A DNA stretch of 64,000 nucleotides, taken from contig NC_015635.1 in the NCBI RefSeq assembly GCF_000270245.1, forward strand, positions 1,488,001 to 1,552,000. Direction: 5' to 3'. Under the pieces are notes generated by a model that ran no database searches, was not told the origin of the DNA, and worked only from the letters and a program-made list of their open reading frames with translations. Source of the DNA: Microlunatus phosphovorus NM-1 (GTDB lineage: Bacteria > Actinomycetota > Actinomycetes > Propionibacteriales > Propionibacteriaceae). Shown one piece after another: positions 61,346 to 64,000 of the stretch (its first letter is position 1; the number at the start of each line of letters is the position of its first letter). Both the position numbers and the translations under genes were made by a program.

Positions 61346-62074
61346 CTAGATCAGGTTCGGCGGCAATTCGGCGGCGGCGGCGCGGTCGATCAGCCACAGG
61401 GTGCGATCTCGGCCCTGGACGCCGGCTGCCGGGACCTGGATCGGCCCAGCGCCCGACAGCGCCAGCCGGGCGGCGGCCGCCTTGTCGGCGCCGGTCACGC
61501 AGAACCACACCTCGGCCGACTGGTTGATCACTTCGAGGGTGAGCGAGATCCGTTCCGGCGGCGGCTTGGGGGAGGAACGGACCGGAATCACCCGGCCCTC
61601 GGCGTGCGAGGACGGGTGCTCGGGGAACAGCGAGGCCACGTGTCCGTCCGGCCCCATGCCGAGCAGGCAGATGTCGAACCGGACGTCGCCGAGCTCGGCA
61701 TCGTAGGCTTCCGCCGCCTCGTCCAGCTCGAGTCCGTCACCGGCTGCGGGCATCGGATGCACCTGCTCCAGATTCAGCGGCAACGGCGACAGCGCGGTCA
61801 GCGCCTGCCGGGCGTTGCGATCGCCGTCGTCGGCTGCGACGAACCGCTCGTCCCCCCACCACAGGGCGACCCGACTCCAGTCCACTGCCGAGCTGCGGCC
61901 ATCCAGCCCGAGCCGCTGATAGGCCTTGGTCGCGATCCGGCCGCCGGTCAGGGCCACCTGGGGCGTCGGGGTGTCCCGTTGCAGTTCGGCCAGTCGCGAC
62001 GCCAGTCGGGCGGCCAGCGCCTCGGCCACGTCGTCGGCGCTGCCATGCAGCAGAATCTCCGGTCCAGCTGACAT
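61346..62074 (-). CDS. pgl: 6-phosphogluconolactonase (DevB type)
   Basis: Hydrolyses 6-phosphogluconolactone in the oxidative pentose phosphate pathway. The 242-residue protein has VALTGGRIATKAYQRLG, VALWWGDERFVAADDGDRNA, DICLLGMGPDGHVASLFPEH and TLEVINQSAEVWFCVTGADK. These are the SOL/DevB family blocks. The ATG at 62074 overlaps the last base of the opcA stop, giving a coupled zwf-opcA-pgl operon. Confidence 0.94.
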   Translation of the reverse strand: MSAGPEILLHGSADDVAEALAARLASRLAELQRDTPTPQVALTGGRIATKAYQRLGLDGRSSAVDWSRVALWWGDERFVAADDGDRNARQALTALSPLPLNLEQVHPMPAAGDGLELDEAAEAYDAELGDVRFDICLLGMGPDGHVASLFPEHPSSHAEGRVIPVRSSPKPPPERISLTLEVINQSAEVWFCVTGADKAAAARLALSGAGPIQVPAAGVQGRDRTLWLIDRAAAAELPPNLI

Positions 62075-63312
62075 CAGTTCGTCCCCTCGTTCGCCGGTGC
62101 CTGCTCCGCGGTCTGCTCGGCGGGTTGTTCCGCCACGTGGCTGGTGGGCTGCTCGACGACCTGATCGACCTGGTCGACCGCCTGGTCGGCAGCCGCTTGT
62201 TCGGCAGTTGGCTGGGTGGCTGCCTCGGCCGCGCTCGCTGCCTTCTTCGCGGCGGACCGTCGTGTGGTGGGCCGCTTCGAGGCAGTCTTCGTCGTTCTCC
62301 GAGCAGGTGCGGCCTTTTTGGCCGCCGTCGTTCTCTTGGCTGTGGACTTCCGCGCGGACGCCGTCTTCGCGGTCGCCCGCTTCGCGGCTGCCGTCTGGGG
62401 CGCAGGAGCGGTCTTGGTGTAATCCTGCAGAGCCAGCAGCGCGTGCGCATACACCTCGTCGGCATCCATCCGACGCAGTTCCTCGGTGATCAGGTCAGTG
62501 GTCTCTCGACGCTTCAGCGCCACCAGTCGCTCCGGCTGGCCCGGCACCGCGTAGGAGGCCAGCAGGCCGTCCGGGCGAGTGATGGCGATATCGCCGGCGG
62601 CCGTCGTCATCCGTACCGCGGTCAGACCCGGGCCGGCGGTCGTCTTGTGAGTCACCTTCACCTTGAGGCAGGACTGCAGCCAGGCAGCCAGCAGGTCGGC
62701 CGATGGGCTGCCCCGCTCGGCCTCGACCGCCGCCGCCTGGATCCGGGCCGGATATTGATCGAGAGCCGCCGCCAACAGTGCCCGCCAGCGGGTCAGCCGG
62801 GTCCAGGACAGATCCGTGTCTCCCGGATGATAGGTCTCGGCGCGCAGCTTCAACTCCACGATCGGCCGCTTCACGGCGGCTGCGTCGGTCACTCGGCGTT
62901 GGGCCAGACCGGCCAGCTCATCCTCGGCGAGGTTGGCGGGGGTCTTGCCCGGCCACCAGATCACCACCGGAGAGTCCGGCAGCAGCAGCGGCCGGACCAC
63001 CGACGCGGGATGTGCAGCCAGCGGGCCACGCATCCGAATCACGACGACCTCTCCTGGCGTTCCCTCGCCGATCCGCACCTCGGCGTCCAGCGCGGCCACC
63101 CGGCCGGCGGCGCGGACCACCAGCAGGATCCGGGCCGGATGCTCCCGGCCGGCCTCCATGGCGGCCTGCAGTGCCGACTCGTACTCCTTCTCGTCGCACA
63201 CCACCAGCAGGGTGAGCACCATGCCCATGGCCGGGCTGCCGGCGCTGCGGCGGGCCCGCAGCAGCGCGGTGGAGATCTCGCCGGTGGTGGTGCGAGTCAG
63301 CTGGATGATCAT
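62074..63312 (-). CDS. opcA: OpcA, glucose-6-phosphate dehydrogenase assembly protein
   Basis: A redox-linked activator of G6PDH found in cyanobacteria and actinobacteria. ATG 63312 (MIIQLTRTTTGEISTALLRA) overlaps the zwf stop (ATGA); upstream codons belong to zwf. The product is 412 residues. About the first 300 are the OpcA domain (MVLTLLVVCDEKEYESALQA, SPVVIWWPGKTPANLAEDEL). The last 110 are a tail rich in Lys, Ala and Thr (AKRATAKTASARKSTAKRTT) that then becomes Gln/Glu/Ala-rich. The usual protein is about 300 residues, so the tail is extra. It resembles the UvrA tail in this window. Confidence 0.93.
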   Translation of the reverse strand: MIIQLTRTTTGEISTALLRARRSAGSPAMGMVLTLLVVCDEKEYESALQAAMEAGREHPARILLVVRAAGRVAALDAEVRIGEGTPGEVVVIRMRGPLAAHPASVVRPLLLPDSPVVIWWPGKTPANLAEDELAGLAQRRVTDAAAVKRPIVELKLRAETYHPGDTDLSWTRLTRWRALLAAALDQYPARIQAAAVEAERGSPSADLLAAWLQSCLKVKVTHKTTAGPGLTAVRMTTAAGDIAITRPDGLLASYAVPGQPERLVALKRRETTDLITEELRRMDADEVYAHALLALQDYTKTAPAPQTAAAKRATAKTASARKSTAKRTTAAKKAAPARRTTKTASKRPTTRRSAAKKAASAAEAATQPTAEQAAADQAVDQVDQVVEQPTSHVAEQPAEQTAEQAPANEGTN

Positions 63313-64000
63313 GGCCGCCTCCAGACGTGGCCGTCTCGGGCGAGCATCTCGTTGGCGCAAGCCGGTCCCCAGCCGCCCGGCTCATAGCTCTCGGGTGCCT
63401 CGTCCAGACTGGCCCAGTAGTCCAGGACCGGATCCAGGATCTGCCAGGACAGTTCGACCTCCTCGTGCTGCGGAAACAGCGGCGGGTCGCCGAGCAGCAC
63501 ATCCAGGATCAGCCGCTCGTAGGCCTCCGGGGAGGACTCGGTGAAGGACCCGCCGTAGGCGAAGTCCATGTTCACCTCGCGGATCTCCATCTGAGTCCCG
63601 GGCACCTTGGCCCCGAACCGCAGGGTGACGCCCTCGTCCGGCTGAATCCGCAGCACCAACGCGTTGTAGCCCAGCTCGGCGGTGTCAGTGGAGGAGAACG
63701 GCAGGTGTGGGGCCCGTTTGAAGCCCAGGGCGATCTCGGTGACGCGGCGTGCCAGGCGCTTGCCGGTCCGCAGATAGAACGGCACTCCCGCCCAACGGCG
63801 GTTGTCGATATCGACCCGGATAGCGGCGAAGGTCTCGGTGGTGCTGGTCCGGGGGATGCCCTTCTCCTCCAGATAGCTGGCCACTTTCACCCCGCCCTGC
63901 CAGCCGCCGGCATAGCGGCCACGAGCCGTGTGCAGGTCCATCCGTTCGGCCGGTCGAGCAGCGGCCAGTACCTTCTGCTTCTCGGCACGCAGTTGGGCGG
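63309..64000 (-). CDS. zwf: Glucose-6-phosphate 1-dehydrogenase, C-terminal part (runs off the right edge)
   Basis: The minus strand is open from the window edge to the stop at 63309, about 230 residues. Features are those of the C-terminal G6PDH domain: RYAGGWQGGVKVASYLEEKG, then FAAIRVDIDNRRWAGVPFYL, RTGKRLARRVTEIALGFKRA, FGAKVPGTQMEIREVNMDF and EAYERLILDVLLGDPPLFPQ. The true start and NADP-binding domain lie outside. It oxidises glucose-6-phosphate and heads the zwf-opcA-pgl operon. Confidence 0.95.
   Translation of the reverse strand, partial: AQLRAEKQKVLAAARPAERMDLHTARGRYAGGWQGGVKVASYLEEKGIPRTSTTETFAAIRVDIDNRRWAGVPFYLRTGKRLARRVTEIALGFKRAPHLPFSSTDTAELGYNALVLRIQPDEGVTLRFGAKVPGTQMEIREVNMDFAYGGSFTESSPEAYERLILDVLLGDPPLFPQHEEVELSWQILDPVLDYWASLDEAPESYEPGGWGPACANEMLARDGHVWRRP

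Overview
The window is high-GC actinobacterial DNA, most likely from the Propionibacteriaceae (a Microlunatus-like organism; this placement is inference). The case rests on the order uvrC-rapZ-yvcK-whiA-gapA-pgk-tpiA-secG-rbpA-pgl-opcA-zwf, on actinobacteria-specific genes (rbpA, opcA, whiA) and on frequent GTG starts. I saw no rRNA, tRNA or CRISPR array.

Layout. 1-1760 is a decayed accessory patch: the start of a DUF4037 gene running off the left edge, a truncated DUF222 gene and a frameshifted Rpn/PD-(D/E)XK nuclease. 1936-10311 carries uvrA and a complete dipeptide/oligopeptide-type ABC importer (lipoprotein, two permeases, fused double ATPase). A secreted PAP2 phosphatase follows on the minus strand. 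11920-18450 is a divergent module: a FadR-type GntR regulator, an MHS-family transporter, pxpA-pxpB-pxpC and a biotin carboxylase/BCCP protein. Together these look like a split urea-carboxylase-like enzyme for a lactam or amide such as 5-oxoproline. 18488-20643 encodes a D-2-hydroxyacid dehydrogenase and a class I aminotransferase.

20985-29365 holds three genes: a large membrane-anchored coiled-coil protein, a solute-binding-like lipoprotein and a 1431-residue EssC-type ATPase with an N-terminal FHA domain. They look like the core of a non-canonical type VII secretion (T7SS) machine. 29383-32579 is a FAD monooxygenase/DHA2 exporter/MarR resistance-type module.

32588-41484 is a mosaic of small immunity-like genes, paralogues and wrecks: SUKH-4, MafI-like, SMI1-like, DUF7919-like, pentapeptide-repeat, DUF6572, DUF4291 and HEAT-like genes. 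It is disturbed by an ISAs1-type element with a visible 10-bp target duplication and by an ISL3 remnant. It lies directly downstream of a 1837-residue RHS polymorphic toxin (41481-46994) with a PIN-like C-terminus. The toxin is preceded by a WXG100 gene and a transmembrane Ser/Thr kinase. A plausible unit is kinase signalling to the FHA domain of the T7SS ATPase, export of the WXG100/RHS pair, and neutralisation by the translationally coupled immunity gene plus a bank of spare immunity genes.

49532-51313 has a Rieske lipoprotein, a truncated methyltransferase and a Uma2 nuclease-fold protein, then a block of 52-bp tandem repeats. 51801-64000 is conserved housekeeping: uvrC, rapZ, yvcK, whiA, the glycolytic genes gapA-pgk-tpiA, secG, rbpA and, on the opposite strand, zwf-opcA-pgl. 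Between rbpA and pgl sits a short truncated ORF bracketed by two copies of a 40-bp palindrome.
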